A DNA stretch of 64,000 bases from contig NZ_CP072036.1 in NCBI RefSeq assembly GCF_018847375.1, positions 558,001-622,000 on the forward strand. The letters run 5' to 3'. Of this stretch, positions 1-8,479 are shown in pieces (positions within the stretch are counted from its first letter, which is position 1; the number at the start of each line of letters is the position of its first letter). Made by a program: the position numbers and the translations under genes. The notes under the pieces are model-generated. The model was given only the letters and a program-made list of their open reading frames with translations. It had not been told where the DNA came from and made no database searches. The stretch comes from Akkermansia massiliensis (GTDB taxonomy: Bacteria > Verrucomicrobiota > Verrucomicrobiia > Verrucomicrobiales > Akkermansiaceae).

Positions 1-2
1 AA

Positions 3-146
3 CGCCAGCAGATGGCCGGACGGGCCAACCTGCACCTGGCTAAAAACCGCAACGGCCCCACCGGGGACGTGCCGCTCCACTTTGAAGCGGAACTCATGCG
101 CTTCTCCACCCGTGAAGCGGATGAACACGACCAGGAAAACGAATAA
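3..146 (+). CDS. dnaB: Replicative DNA helicase DnaB, C-terminal fragment
   Basis: Only the last 47 codons are inside the window; the 5' part lies to the left. The visible residues include AKNRNGPTGDVPLHF, which matches the end of the RecA-like ATPase domain of DnaB, where an arginine-finger strand (K-x-R-N-G-P-T-G) contacts the neighbouring subunit's nucleotide. DnaB is the hexameric helicase that unwinds DNA ahead of the replication fork. The short acidic tail after this motif (EADEHDQENE) is typical of the variable DnaB C-terminus. Identification rests on this motif alone, but it is distinctive. Confidence 0.85.
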   Translation, partial: RQQMAGRANLHLAKNRNGPTGDVPLHFEAELMRFSTREADEHDQENE

Positions 147-537
147 AATCCCTTCCGAGCTTCAAATTTCTGCGGATTTACAATCCGTCACGGTCTGAAA
201 CCGGAGAAATGTCCATCTCCTTACAGGGAGTACCGCATACCTTGCGGCAATTGAAATACGTGTGCCCGTCAGGACGTACCGGCTTCCAGGAAAGAGAGTT
301 CGCTAACGCTCCCTTTCAAATTCAAATGCCGCAGAAGCCTGCGGCATTCCTCGCCCCAGTCCGACAGCTCCCGACGGGTCCCCATCTCATATAAACAGCT
401 CCTCATAGGCGGAGGGGCGTCATCGCAAGTTCTTTTCCCTTAGAATCACAGCTTGACTCCGGATTGTAAATCCGGTAGCCTCATTGCAGCGCCAGCGTCT
501 CTTCTGGGCTTACTTATCAAGTCATTTCTGTTTTAAT
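147..537. other. Intergenic region without a convincing gene
   Basis: This 391-bp gap between dnaB and the PEP-CTERM gene holds the REP-like inverted pair. A 45-codon minus-strand frame at 269-406 (starting MRSCLYEMGTRRELSDWG) and a 61-codon plus-strand frame at 209-394 are both open, but neither has a recognisable motif or upstream ribosome-binding site. The promoter of the PEP-CTERM gene must lie in its right part; no clear -35/-10 pair was recognised. Confidence 0.5.
173..474. repeat. REP-like inverted pair flanking a 272-bp spacer
   Basis: A 15-base sequence, cggatttacaatccg at 173-187, occurs as an exact reverse complement at 460-474. Each arm can fold by itself into a 5-bp stem (cggat/atccg) with a 5-nt loop. 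An inverted pair of small imperfect palindromes is the layout of REP doublets that are mobilised by IS200-like (RAYT) transposases, although the spacing here is wide. No transposase is visible. The 172-537 stretch otherwise lacks a convincing gene. Confidence 0.5.
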
Positions 538-1365
538 ATGAAAAAAACCTTATCTATCGCCGCCATGCTCTGCGGATTGTGCGTTTGCGCCAATGCCGCC
601 AGCATGGTCACGGAATGGACCGGTGGGGCCGGCCCTACGGAAGGCAACACCTATGAACTGGGCAACGCGGGCAACTGGAGCAACGGCATCCCCAGCCGCG
701 GCAACGGCCAGGGCCCGGATGTCATCTTCAACAATGCCGGAACCGTCAACGTCAACGGCGCCATGGTGGACACCTCCGACGGCGGCGGCATCACCGTTAC
801 GGGCAACAGCAACGTTACCGTCGGCGGCACCCGCTATACGGGGAATGTAACGGTCGGCTCCGGTTCCACCCTCAACCTCGGGCAAGTGGACTTCAAAAGC
901 AGTGACATCACCCTTGACGGAACCCTCAACCTCACCGTCTGCGGCATTGATCCCGGCGGCAATGGCGCACGGCTTGTCTTCGGTATTGGAGGCATCATGA
1001 ACGTCAACCAGAAAATCTGGGGCGCGTCCAGCTTCTCCGTCTCCGGACTGCTGGCCACCACATCCACGGACCTGACTGTGGGAGAATTCCAGTTCGTTAC
1101 CCGCACGCTGGTCACCTCCGCCGGTTTTGATGGCGGTTCCATCTCCCTGGGGGACTTTACCGCTGAAGACGGCAGCGCGCTGACCAAGGCCTCCGGCCTC
1201 ATGGAAGGAAATGCAGCGGACTATCAGGACCAATACTACCTCTACACGGAAAACGGAGACGTCAAGGTGCAATACGTAGTAGCGGGCGCCGTGCCGGAAC
1301 CCGCCACGGCTACCCTCAGCCTGCTGGGGCTGGCAACTCTGATGCTGCGCCGCAGGCGCGCCTGA
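538..1365 (+). CDS. PEP-CTERM sorting domain-containing exported protein
   Basis: A 275-residue secreted protein. The start chosen is the ATG at 538, which gives a classical signal peptide (MKKTLSIAAMLCGLCVCANA, cleavage after ANA); an upstream in-frame start would bury it. The body is rich in Gly, Asn, Thr and Val, with repeated short strands such as GGITVTGNSNVTVGG, suggesting a beta-helix or beta-solenoid. The C-terminus has the tripartite PEP-CTERM signal: VPEP, a hydrophobic segment (LSLLGLATLML) and an RRRR cluster. In known systems this tail is processed by an exosortase and directs the protein to the envelope or exopolysaccharide. A terminator follows at once. The specific function is unknown. 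Confidence 0.9.
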   Translation: MKKTLSIAAMLCGLCVCANAASMVTEWTGGAGPTEGNTYELGNAGNWSNGIPSRGNGQGPDVIFNNAGTVNVNGAMVDTSDGGGITVTGNSNVTVGGTRYTGNVTVGSGSTLNLGQVDFKSSDITLDGTLNLTVCGIDPGGNGARLVFGIGGIMNVNQKIWGASSFSVSGLLATTSTDLTVGEFQFVTRTLVTSAGFDGGSISLGDFTAEDGSALTKASGLMEGNAADYQDQYYLYTENGDVKVQYVVAGAVPEPATATLSLLGLATLMLRRRRA

Positions 1366-1390
1366 TTTCCGGAATCCCATTTTTTCTTCA

Positions 1391-1424
1391 AGAGGCTGTA
1401 CGCTAATGCGTACAGCCTCTTTTG
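1391..1424 (+). terminator. Rho-independent terminator after the PEP-CTERM gene
   Basis: A 13-bp perfect stem (agaggctgtacgc / gcgtacagcctct) closes a 4-nt loop and is followed by four T residues. It lies 26 bp after the stop codon of the PEP-CTERM gene. Confidence 0.85.
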
Positions 1425-1518
1425 CATTCACCGGGCGGGTGACGGAAACGTCACGGAAAACATCTTCACGCCATTGCCGGAGGCCGTAACATCTTTTCAT
1501 TATCCTTTATTCAGCATT

Positions 1519-2139
1519 ATGCAAGCCCACGCAAAATCACTCAACGAGCGCTTCCGCACACTCATCTCACTCCTCTTCGGCCTGGCTATCGGCTGCGCCC
1601 TGCTCTTTGGGGAATCCCGGTGGGAAATGTCCCCGCTCATAGAAGAAAGCCTCATGCTCCTGGCCTGTTTCATGGCCGGCATAGGCGCCTTCGGGCGCAT
1701 CTGGTGCTCCCTCTACATTGCTGGTTATAAAAACAACGTCCTTGTCATTGCAGGGCCGTACTCCATGTGCCGCAACCCGCTTTACTTTTTCAGCTTCATC
1801 GGCGGCATAGGCGTAGCGTGCGCCACGGAAACCTTCACGGTCCCCCTGCTGACGGCATTGGCCTTCGGCATTTACTACCCGTCCGTCATCAGGAAGGAAC
1901 AGGAACGGCTCATCTCACTCTTCGGAGACGCCTACCGGAACTACTGCCGGAGCGTCCCCTCCTTCATTCCCTCCCTATCGCGGCTGAAGCCGCCGCCCGC
2001 AACCTACTCCGTTAATCCTGCCACCTTCACGCACAACATCGTGGACGCTCTGTGGTTCATCTGGTTCATCGGCATCTTTGAATTCATCAGCGGGCTACAT
2101 GAAGCCGGAGTGCTCCCCGTGTGGTTCCTCATTCCGTAA
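1519..2139 (+). CDS. Isoprenylcysteine carboxyl methyltransferase-like membrane protein
   Basis: A 206-residue multi-pass membrane protein; the ATG at 1519 is preferred over an upstream in-frame start at 1474, which adds no recognisable sequence. The motif GPYSMCRNPLYF, followed by an E-x-R-L..FG..Y..Y...VPSFIPSL tail, is the signature shared by the ICMT/phospholipid methyltransferase family, whose members use S-adenosylmethionine to methylate lipids or prenylated groups at the membrane. A C-terminal extension of about 45 residues carries one more hydrophobic segment. The bacterial substrate cannot be told from sequence. It converges with cinA, overlapping by 11 bp. Confidence 0.75.
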   Translation: MQAHAKSLNERFRTLISLLFGLAIGCALLFGESRWEMSPLIEESLMLLACFMAGIGAFGRIWCSLYIAGYKNNVLVIAGPYSMCRNPLYFFSFIGGIGVACATETFTVPLLTALAFGIYYPSVIRKEQERLISLFGDAYRNYCRSVPSFIPSLSRLKPPPATYSVNPATFTHNIVDALWFIWFIGIFEFISGLHEAGVLPVWFLIP

Positions 2140-3373
2140 CCTGCTCCCTTCTTCTGGCGTCCAGAAGCCCCGCCAGGGCCTTCTGGGAAACCATCTGCCG
2201 GAAAGACCCTCGGTCCCGCGGATAAAGCATCATCTCCGTCCGCGTCTCTCCCCCCCGGAAAGCCCAGGCGAGCCATACGGTACCCACAGGTTTTTCCGGC
2301 GAGCCGCCTCCCGGCCCCGCAATGCCGCTGACGGCAACCGCCACATCGGCACCGGAACGGTCCAGGGCCCCCTCCGCCATCGCTTTCACCACGGGTTCGC
2401 TTACCGCTCCGTGAAGCTTCAGGATATCCTCCGGCACCCCCAGCATCTTCGTCTTTGCCCGGTCAGCGTAAGTCACCCAGCCGAACTCAAAAACGCCGGA
2501 GGAACCCGGCACATCCGTAATCCTCTTGGCAATCAGGCCGCCGGTGCAGCTTTCCGCCGTCGCCACCTTCAACCCCTGTTCCGCCAGATGGAGCACCACC
2601 GCCTTCTCCAGGGATACTCCCGCGGGAGTCAGCACATACGCTCCTGCCAGGATGCGCAGGCGCGCCTCCCCCTGTTTCAGCGCCACTTCACTGCCCACCA
2701 GGCGCACATCCACCTCTCCGATGCGCGCGCAATACGCCACCTCCAGTCCCTCCACCTGGTGCAGGGAATCATCCACCAGCTCCTGAAGGTCGCTCTCCCC
2801 GATTCCTACCAGCCGGAAAACGCGCAGATGCGGAATATCCTCATCCGCCAGATCTTCCAGAAGCGGCATCACTGACTGCTCCACCATCGGTTTCAACTCC
2901 GACGGAGGTCCGGGCAGCAGGATAAACATGGGAAGGGAACCGCTGGCAGGCATCACCAGGCCGGGCGCCGTGCCGTTGGAATTCTCCAGCACCGCGGCGC
3001 CGTCCGGAACCATGGCCTGTTTGAAATTGCATTCCGCAATGGAAATCCCCCTGCGTTCAAAATAGCTCTTCAACCTCTCCGCCACCTGCTCGTCACGGTG
3101 CATGTCCACGCCGCACACGTCGCACAGGGCTTCTCTGGTCACATCGTCGCTCGTCGGTCCCAGGCCTCCGCTCACAATCACGATATCCGCCCGCCGGGCG
3201 CTCTCCCTCATGGCCTCGTTAATGGCATAGCCGTCGGGAACCACGGTCTCCCTCTCCACACGGAATCCGGCCTCAAACAGCCTGTTGCCCAGCCACGCGG
3301 CATTCGTATTCACAATGCTCCCCAGTAAAATTTCCGTCCCGGTGTTGATCAATTCAACCCTGATCTGCTTCAT
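2129..3373 (-). CDS. cinA: CinA family competence/damage-inducible protein with NMN deamidase domain
   Basis: A 414-residue protein. The ATG at 3373 is chosen because the conserved core begins at once (MKQIRVELINTGTEILLG). The N-terminal half is a MoCF-biosynthesis-type domain with NTGTEILLG..VNTNAAWL and SGGLGPTSDDVTREA. The C-terminal domain has AESCTGGLIAKRITDVPGSS and SGIAGPGGGSPEKPVGTVW, matching the PncC/CinA nicotinamide-nucleotide amidase domain that recycles NMN for NAD. Two-domain CinA proteins are found near competence genes; dprA lies about 10 kb away in this window but is not linked to it in an operon. Confidence 0.93.
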   Translation of the reverse strand: MKQIRVELINTGTEILLGSIVNTNAAWLGNRLFEAGFRVERETVVPDGYAINEAMRESARRADIVIVSGGLGPTSDDVTREALCDVCGVDMHRDEQVAERLKSYFERRGISIAECNFKQAMVPDGAAVLENSNGTAPGLVMPASGSLPMFILLPGPPSELKPMVEQSVMPLLEDLADEDIPHLRVFRLVGIGESDLQELVDDSLHQVEGLEVAYCARIGEVDVRLVGSEVALKQGEARLRILAGAYVLTPAGVSLEKAVVLHLAEQGLKVATAESCTGGLIAKRITDVPGSSGVFEFGWVTYADRAKTKMLGVPEDILKLHGAVSEPVVKAMAEGALDRSGADVAVAVSGIAGPGGGSPEKPVGTVWLAWAFRGGETRTEMMLYPRDRGSFRQMVSQKALAGLLDARRREQVTE

Positions 3374-3485
3374 GCCGCCAGTATGCTCCCGCATCCGCTC
3401 CGTGACATGCAACAATCCTGCCATGTACCACAAAAAACTTCATTTGAACGTCCCGTAGGATACAGTATGGGCACTGACAAAGACC

Positions 3486-4907
3486 ATGAGCACACCTTCC
3501 CGGCCCCGCGCCACCAAAATCATCTGCACCATTGGACCAGCAACAGACACTTCCGACATGCTGGGCCAGCTTATTGAAGCCGGAGCCAACGTTTTCCGGC
3601 TCAACATGAGCCACTCCAAACACGACTGGGTCCGGGAAGTCGTCTTCCGCATCCGCCGGAAAGCCGCGGAGCTGCAGGCGAACATAGCCATTCTCTTTGA
3701 CCTCCAGGGGCCGTCCATCCGCACCGGGGACCTGCCCGAACCCTACCATCTGAAAAAAGGGGACACGCTGGAAATCCGCCTGAGCACGGCCAAGCCGGAA
3801 CTCCCCTTCTCCACCACGGTGAACTATGACGGGCTCCTGCAGGACGTCCAGGTAGGCCATACGATGGTGGTGGACAACGGAGGCATTCTCATGCGCATTG
3901 AGGAAGTGCGCCCGGACAGGCTCATCTGCAAGGTGCTCACGGAAGGAGTATTCGGCTCCCGCCGCCACATCAACCTCCCCGGCGTGGCGCTGCGGCTCCC
4001 CGCCCTGACGGAAAAAGACCTGGCGGACCTGGCCGTAGCCGTGGAATGCGAGACGGACTACGTAGCCATGTCCTTCGTCCGGGACGCCGCCCACATCGCC
4101 CAGCTCCGGGAGCATATCGACAACCTTGGAGGAAGGGCCCAGATTGTCGCCAAAATCGAGGACCAGCAGGCCATCCGCCACATTGACGACATCATCCTGG
4201 CCGCAGACGTCATCATGGTCGCGCGCGGCGATCTGGGCATTGAAGTCAGCATTGAGGAACTTCCCATCATCCAGCGCCGCATTATTCGCCACTGCCACAG
4301 GCTGGGGCGCCGCTGCATCGTCGCCACGCACATGCTGGAATCCATGATCACGCAGCCCACCCCCACCCGTGCGGAAGTCACGGACGTTTCCAACGCCATC
4401 TTTGAACAGGCGGACGCCGTCATGCTCTCCGGAGAAACCTCCGTAGGCCATTATCCCGTGCGCTGCGTGGAGGTCCTGGACTCCATCGCGCACCGCATGG
4501 AACGCTCCGGCAACCTTAACTTTGCCGCCTCCGCCATCCTGAACGGAGACAGGCAGAAGGCCACCAAGGCAGCCATCTCCCTGGCGGACTCCGTGGAAAA
4601 CGCCTGCATGGTCATCTTCACCCGCCGCGGCTTGGCCGCCACGCAGGCAGCCGTCCTCAGGCCGGAACGGGCCCCCATCTTCGCCTTCAGCAATGACCCC
4701 GTTGTCGTCCGGCAGCTCGCGCTGGCACGCGACGTGACCGCCTTTGAATCCCCCTTCCTGAAAGACCCGGCCCGCATGATCTCCACCGCTCTGAACCTGC
4801 TGAAGGAAAAAGGGCTTATCACCTCCGGCCAGCCCGTCGTCATCCAGGGGGACAGCCTGCAAGGGGAACTGCTGGCGGACTCCATCATCTTCATGCGCGC
4901 GGAATGA
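3486..4907 (+). CDS. pyk: Pyruvate kinase
   Basis: A 473-residue cytoplasmic glycolytic enzyme that transfers phosphate from phosphoenolpyruvate to ADP. It starts TKIICTIGPATDTSDML and continues with GANVFRLNMSHS, the classic N-terminal TIM-barrel strands. Further landmarks are the effector region KIEDQQAIRHIDDII, the active-site stretch IMVARGDLGIEV, and the signature ATHMLESMI..PTPTRAEVTDVSNA followed by DAVMLSGETSVG. The C-terminal alpha/beta domain (ENACMVIFTRRGLAA) is complete. Length is normal. The stop codon overlaps the start of the downstream GNAT gene (ATGA), implying translational coupling. Confidence 0.97.
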   Translation: MSTPSRPRATKIICTIGPATDTSDMLGQLIEAGANVFRLNMSHSKHDWVREVVFRIRRKAAELQANIAILFDLQGPSIRTGDLPEPYHLKKGDTLEIRLSTAKPELPFSTTVNYDGLLQDVQVGHTMVVDNGGILMRIEEVRPDRLICKVLTEGVFGSRRHINLPGVALRLPALTEKDLADLAVAVECETDYVAMSFVRDAAHIAQLREHIDNLGGRAQIVAKIEDQQAIRHIDDIILAADVIMVARGDLGIEVSIEELPIIQRRIIRHCHRLGRRCIVATHMLESMITQPTPTRAEVTDVSNAIFEQADAVMLSGETSVGHYPVRCVEVLDSIAHRMERSGNLNFAASAILNGDRQKATKAAISLADSVENACMVIFTRRGLAATQAAVLRPERAPIFAFSNDPVVVRQLALARDVTAFESPFLKDPARMISTALNLLKEKGLITSGQPVVIQGDSLQGELLADSIIFMRAE

Positions 4908-5422
4908 TGGCCCCTGCCTTCCATGTGGCGCAGGAAACAGCCGTGTGGCCTCCGCCCCCTCCCCTCAGGGAACTTCTGCTGGATGCCGATCCGGACGAAC
5001 GGCAGGTAGCGGACCATCTGGCCCACGGCGAACTTTACGTCGCACGGAGCCGCGGAGCTGCCGCCGGAGCTATCGTCATCCGGCAAACGGGGGAAGACAC
5101 ATGGGAAATCATGAACTGTTCCGTAGCCCCTGAATACAGAAGGCACGGTTGCGGAACCGCTCTGGTGCTGCACGCCCTGCACATCATCAGGAACAAGGGA
5201 GCAAGATATGCGGAACTGGGAACGTGCGATGCCTCCCCGGGCCCAATGGCCCTGTATGAAAGCTGTGGCTTCCGGATTTCAGGCGTCGTCAAAAACCACT
5301 TTACGGACAACTACCCGGAACCCGTCTGGGACAACGGCGTGCAGTGCATTGACATGATCCGCATGCGTGCGGACCTCTTCCCGCAGGAGGGGGAAACACC
5401 TCCAACTGGTCAGAAGCTATAA
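4904..5422 (+). CDS. GNAT family N-acetyltransferase
   Basis: A 172-residue acetyltransferase overlapping pyk by 4 bp. The acetyl-CoA binding motif A is visible as SVAPEYRRHGCGTALVLHAL (V-x-P-x-x-R-x-x-G-x-G), followed by motif B, ALYESCGFRISGVVKNHF. The substrate could be a small amine or a protein N-terminus; nothing in the sequence decides it. The N-terminal 50 residues are less typical. It converges with the downstream beta-barrel gene, overlapping its 3' end by 13 bp. Confidence 0.85.
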   Translation: MMAPAFHVAQETAVWPPPPPLRELLLDADPDERQVADHLAHGELYVARSRGAAAGAIVIRQTGEDTWEIMNCSVAPEYRRHGCGTALVLHALHIIRNKGARYAELGTCDASPGPMALYESCGFRISGVVKNHFTDNYPEPVWDNGVQCIDMIRMRADLFPQEGETPPTGQKL

Positions 5423-6231
5423 ACCAGGCTGACGCCCGTCACCCAGCTATTGCCCTTCACCAGCGTTCTCCCATACACCCGGTTCACTCCGTGGGCTCCC
5501 TTGCCGAGCCAGTGCAGCCCCACAAACGGCTCCACAAAAATATTCCCGAACAAACGGTAATTCGCCGTCACCCTGACGTACAGGGACTGCCAACCGTTGC
5601 TGCCGGAAGGCCAGTAGGAGGAACTCAGCACCGCGCCGAACTTGAAACCCATGTAAAGGTTTTCCGTCATCCGGAAATCCGACCCGGTGCACATGTCAAA
5701 CCACCAGCCCGTAATGCCGTAAAAGGAATAAGCGGCGCTTCCCTGCGCATAAAAACCGGGCAGGAAGCCCAGATCATGGCGCAGAATCAGCGCCGTTTCA
5801 TACGTTGTCCCACCGTTGCCGAACAAATGTTCGGAGGCAAACCCCGCCAAACCGCCGTCATTCGCACGGAAGGATAATGCGGCGTAAGTGGCCTTCCCGA
5901 ACTTCCTTTGAAGCCCAAGATCAGCCATTGTCTCATTCTCCAAGTCAACCGCCGGATGCCCCAGGAAAATTTCCTCCTTCAACGCCAGAATCAGGGAATA
6001 CCGGTCATTCAGGTCGCTTCTCCAGTCCAGACGCAAGGGGGCCGTGGGATTACAGCCGCCGGGAATCAGGCCGCGGAATTCGTAATTCGTGGAATAGCCC
6101 GCCTTCAAGCTGCCGCTCACGGGTCTCAGAGGCGGATCGGAAGGAACATCCGGAATGCGTGACTCCGCCAGGGAAATTGAAATGGAAACGGCCAGAACCG
6201 CCCCAAGAGCAGAAAAAAAGGAAAAACTCAT
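5410..6231 (-). CDS. Exported beta-barrel-like outer membrane protein, paralogue of the next gene
   Basis: A 273-residue protein with a signal peptide when started at ATG 6231 (MSFSFFSALGAVLAVSISISLA). It is rich in alternating aromatic and glycine residues (LKAGYSTNYEFRGL, AAYSFYGITGWWFDM) and ends in the C-terminal phenylalanine SLVYSF that Gram-negative beta-barrels use for recognition by the BAM machinery. The order of motifs (AGY-S-NY--RG near the start, a GWWF core, VPF/EPFVG late, LVYSF end) is shared with the neighbour at 6592-7518, so the two are duplicates that have diverged. It resembles TorF-type putative porins, but ligand or transported solute is unknown. Confidence 0.75.
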   Translation of the reverse strand: MSFSFFSALGAVLAVSISISLAESRIPDVPSDPPLRPVSGSLKAGYSTNYEFRGLIPGGCNPTAPLRLDWRSDLNDRYSLILALKEEIFLGHPAVDLENETMADLGLQRKFGKATYAALSFRANDGGLAGFASEHLFGNGGTTYETALILRHDLGFLPGFYAQGSAAYSFYGITGWWFDMCTGSDFRMTENLYMGFKFGAVLSSSYWPSGSNGWQSLYVRVTANYRLFGNIFVEPFVGLHWLGKGAHGVNRVYGRTLVKGNSWVTGVSLVYSF

Positions 6232-6591
6232 AAACTTGGAACTCCTGTTCCGCGGCATTCTGAATAAAAATACTGCCTCTGGCAACAAGCAAAAAAGGAG
6301 CGGAGCAATTCTCCTTTACCCCGGAAAGTCAATTCCTCCGCAAGCCGCTCATCCTGCAAGGAATAAAAAAATCCGCCCTGCCGCTGCCCCAAATTTTCCA
6401 GCCAGTGCAACAGCAGCCATATCCGTGACGGCTTTTCCTAAGCCATCACCGGCCGGAACAGGAACAATGGCCGGATCTTAGTCCCCGCCTTAATCGGCAA
6501 TTTCTCCTTCCTCCATCCGGAACATGAAAGAAAAAGAGCGGCGGATTGCTCCGCCGCTCTTGAAACATGATTCAATCGTAAGCCGGACGGC
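6232..6591. other. Intergenic region between two beta-barrel genes
   Basis: About 360 bp carrying the promoter of the 5410-6231 gene near its left end and the terminator of the 6592-7518 gene near its right end. No gene of convincing quality was found; a 60-codon minus-strand frame at 6228-6410 has no recognisable features. Confidence 0.5.
6529..6561 (-). terminator. Terminator of the porin-like gene
   Basis: A 12-bp perfect stem (aagagcggcgga / tccgccgctctt, 6534-6561) with a 4-nt loop. Read on the minus strand it is followed by a T-rich run (the A-run at 6529-6534). It lies 30 bp beyond the stop of the 6592-7518 gene. Confidence 0.85.
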
Positions 6592-7518
6592 TTAGAAGGA
6601 ATAGACGAGGTTGGCGCCAGCCACCACGCCGAAGTTCTTGTAAGGCTTGGAACCTGCGTCCACGCCCTTGTTAGCCTTCAAGGCGCCGTTGCCGGCCCAG
6701 TTGAAGCTGACGAAGGGAACCACGGCCAGATTCTTCACGCCCAGCTTGACAGGCAGTTCAGCCTTCACCCACCAAGCTTGCGCGCCGTTGGACATGAAAG
6801 CGGACTTGCTGTCGAAGTAGCCGGCAGTGGCAGACATGCCGCCCGTGATCACGATGTCCGTGGCGGGGCAGATGGAAGCCTTCCAGCCCACATACGGCTG
6901 GAACCACCATCCGGTCATTCCCTGGAAGCCATAGCTAGTGGTCACACCGGCGAACCAGTTGCTGCACAGGTCATAGTTCAGGTTCAGATAGAATTCCTGA
7001 GCCACGGAGTGGGCATGACGCTGGCCAACGACGCCGTTTGCAAGGAGGTTGCTGTAATCATACTTGGCAAAGTTGCCGAGCAGACCGCCATGAATCAGAT
7101 TCCAGCCGAGGGTGGTGGACAGGTTCTTCAGCAAACCGTCCTGGTTCTTCCAGCCAAGGTTGAAATTGGTTTCATTGTGGAAAGCAATATCTTTCATGCC
7201 AAGCAGCTCGTGACCGGAGGTCAGGGAGGTGTAGGAAGCGGCACCCACAATGGAGTTGGCGTCGCTCAGCTTGTAATTCAGATTTACACCGGCAGGGATA
7301 ACGCTATCCCCTCCCACCAAGGCGTGGGAAGCCACGATGCCGCGGCTGGTGTAATTGGAGGCATAACCGGCGTAGATATCGCCGGACAGCGGGCTGACAG
7401 TCGCCACGGGAGTGGGAACCGGAGTCGGAGCAACAATCTTGACGGGAGTGCCCGCAAGAGCAGCGCCGGCAAAGGATGCCACAGCTGCCGCAACACTGAT
7501 GATGTTCTTGGTTTGCAT
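6592..7518 (-). CDS. Porin-like beta-barrel outer membrane protein
   Basis: A 308-residue exported protein with a clear signal peptide (MQTKNIISVAAAVASFAGAALA). After a short Pro/Val/Thr-rich linker (VAPTPVPTPVATV) comes DIYAGYASNYTSRGIV, then about ten amphipathic strands rich in Tyr, Trp, Gly and Asn, a GMTGWWFQPYVGW core, and the C-terminal strand VVAGANLVYSF ending in Phe. This is the pattern of small porins (TorF-like). Clean codon use, a long 5' leader with a stable hairpin and a strong terminator suggest a highly expressed gene. Substrate unknown. Confidence 0.8.
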   Translation of the reverse strand: MQTKNIISVAAAVASFAGAALAGTPVKIVAPTPVPTPVATVSPLSGDIYAGYASNYTSRGIVASHALVGGDSVIPAGVNLNYKLSDANSIVGAASYTSLTSGHELLGMKDIAFHNETNFNLGWKNQDGLLKNLSTTLGWNLIHGGLLGNFAKYDYSNLLANGVVGQRHAHSVAQEFYLNLNYDLCSNWFAGVTTSYGFQGMTGWWFQPYVGWKASICPATDIVITGGMSATAGYFDSKSAFMSNGAQAWWVKAELPVKLGVKNLAVVPFVSFNWAGNGALKANKGVDAGSKPYKNFGVVAGANLVYSF

Positions 7519-7556
7519 GACTATTACTTGGTTAGGGTATTAATTGTTGATTTGCT

Positions 7557-7590
7557 AACAAGGAAAGAAAAGTATCTTTTCCCCCTTGTT
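7557..7590 (-). promoter_or_regulatory. Stable hairpin in the 5' leader of the porin-like gene
   Basis: The inverted repeat aacaagg (7557-7563) / ccttgtt (7584-7590) encloses a second nested pairing (gaaaag / cttttc). It sits 39 bp upstream of the start codon of the 6592-7518 gene. A 5'-terminal stem-loop of this kind can protect an outer-membrane-protein mRNA from decay; that role is inferred. Confidence 0.5.
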
Positions 7591-7642
7591 AAGGAAAGTG
7601 AAACATTTCCGTCACAAATGTAAAGCCTTTTCTCCCCCACAG

Positions 7643-8410
7643 TTAGCTAATCATTGATTTTCTAACATTTATATTTACCATCCCCATGACAAAAAGAGCA
7701 ATCTTCCAGATCTTGCCAAGCTTTCCTCTCCATGGCCGGGCAGGATACAGGCATTCCGCCCCGGCCAGGCGTTCGTCTTCCTTCAGGGAAGGAGAAGGAT
7801 TCACCAGGACCCTTTGTCCGCAGGAAAGCAGCATGGGCATATCCGCGCCACTGTCGCTGTAGGCGGCGGCGTTATCCAGAACGCCGTGCTCCGGCAGCAC
7901 CTTCCGCTCGCGCAGGCGCTCCACCTTTATCTGTCCCTTGTTGTTGCCGTTCGGCAATTCCGGCATCGCCGGCATGCGGCCGTCCAGAAGCACGTCCGTT
8001 CCCAGAACGCCGTTAAATCCCAGCAGCTCACCCAGAGGTTCCGCGTAAAAGGTTGGGGAGGCGGAAACCATGAGGCACAGATCCCCCTTCTTCCGGTGTT
8101 CCTCCAGCCGTTCCTTCAGTTCCGGATAAATCCATTCCTGTGCCAGAGAGCCGAATTTCCTTCCATACTCCCGCACCGTTTCTGCGGGGAGTCCCCACAA
8201 ATAAATGAGATAGGCCCTCTTCATCCGGTTTTCATCCCATATCCTCAGAACATAAAGAGGAATGCAGGCCAGGAAAAGAAGCACCAGCAGGCGCCGCCAT
8301 GGATGGAGCCTCAGCACGAAACAGGAAAAAACGTATTGCGTATCCCAGGGCAGCAATGTTCCGTCCATATCAAAAAGGGCCACTCCCCTTTCGCTCAAAT
8401 CATCCGTCAT
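7643..8410 (-). CDS. HAD superfamily (subfamily IB) phosphatase
   Basis: A 255-residue protein with all four HAD motifs: I, FDMDGTLLP (nucleophile Asp14, acid/base Asp16); II, MVSASP; III, the lysine in NNKGQIKVERL; and IV, AYSDSGADMPML. These features are typical of the IB group that includes SerB-like phosphatases and enzymes acting on phospholipid head groups. A hydrophobic stretch at residues 38-58 (RRLLVLLFLACIPLYVLRI) in the cap region hints at membrane association, as seen in lipid-linked members. The substrate cannot be assigned. Its 5' flank has a 7-bp tandem repeat that could affect expression. Confidence 0.85.
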   Translation of the reverse strand: MTDDLSERGVALFDMDGTLLPWDTQYVFSCFVLRLHPWRRLLVLLFLACIPLYVLRIWDENRMKRAYLIYLWGLPAETVREYGRKFGSLAQEWIYPELKERLEEHRKKGDLCLMVSASPTFYAEPLGELLGFNGVLGTDVLLDGRMPAMPELPNGNNKGQIKVERLRERKVLPEHGVLDNAAAYSDSGADMPMLLSCGQRVLVNPSPSLKEDERLAGAECLYPARPWRGKLGKIWKIALFVMGMVNINVRKSMIS

Positions 8411-8423
8411 ACCCCCATCCTAT

Positions 8424-8459
<36 letters not shown>

Positions 8460-8479
8460 TCCTCTTCCCTTAAACGCCC

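Noticed and set aside
209..394. A 61-codon plus-strand open frame between dnaB and the PEP-CTERM gene
   Set aside because: No ribosome-binding site, motif or codon bias; it lies within the REP-like interval.
3354..4862. A long minus-strand open frame antisense to pyk
   Set aside because: It mirrors a clear pyruvate kinase gene and has the composition of an antisense shadow in GC-rich DNA.
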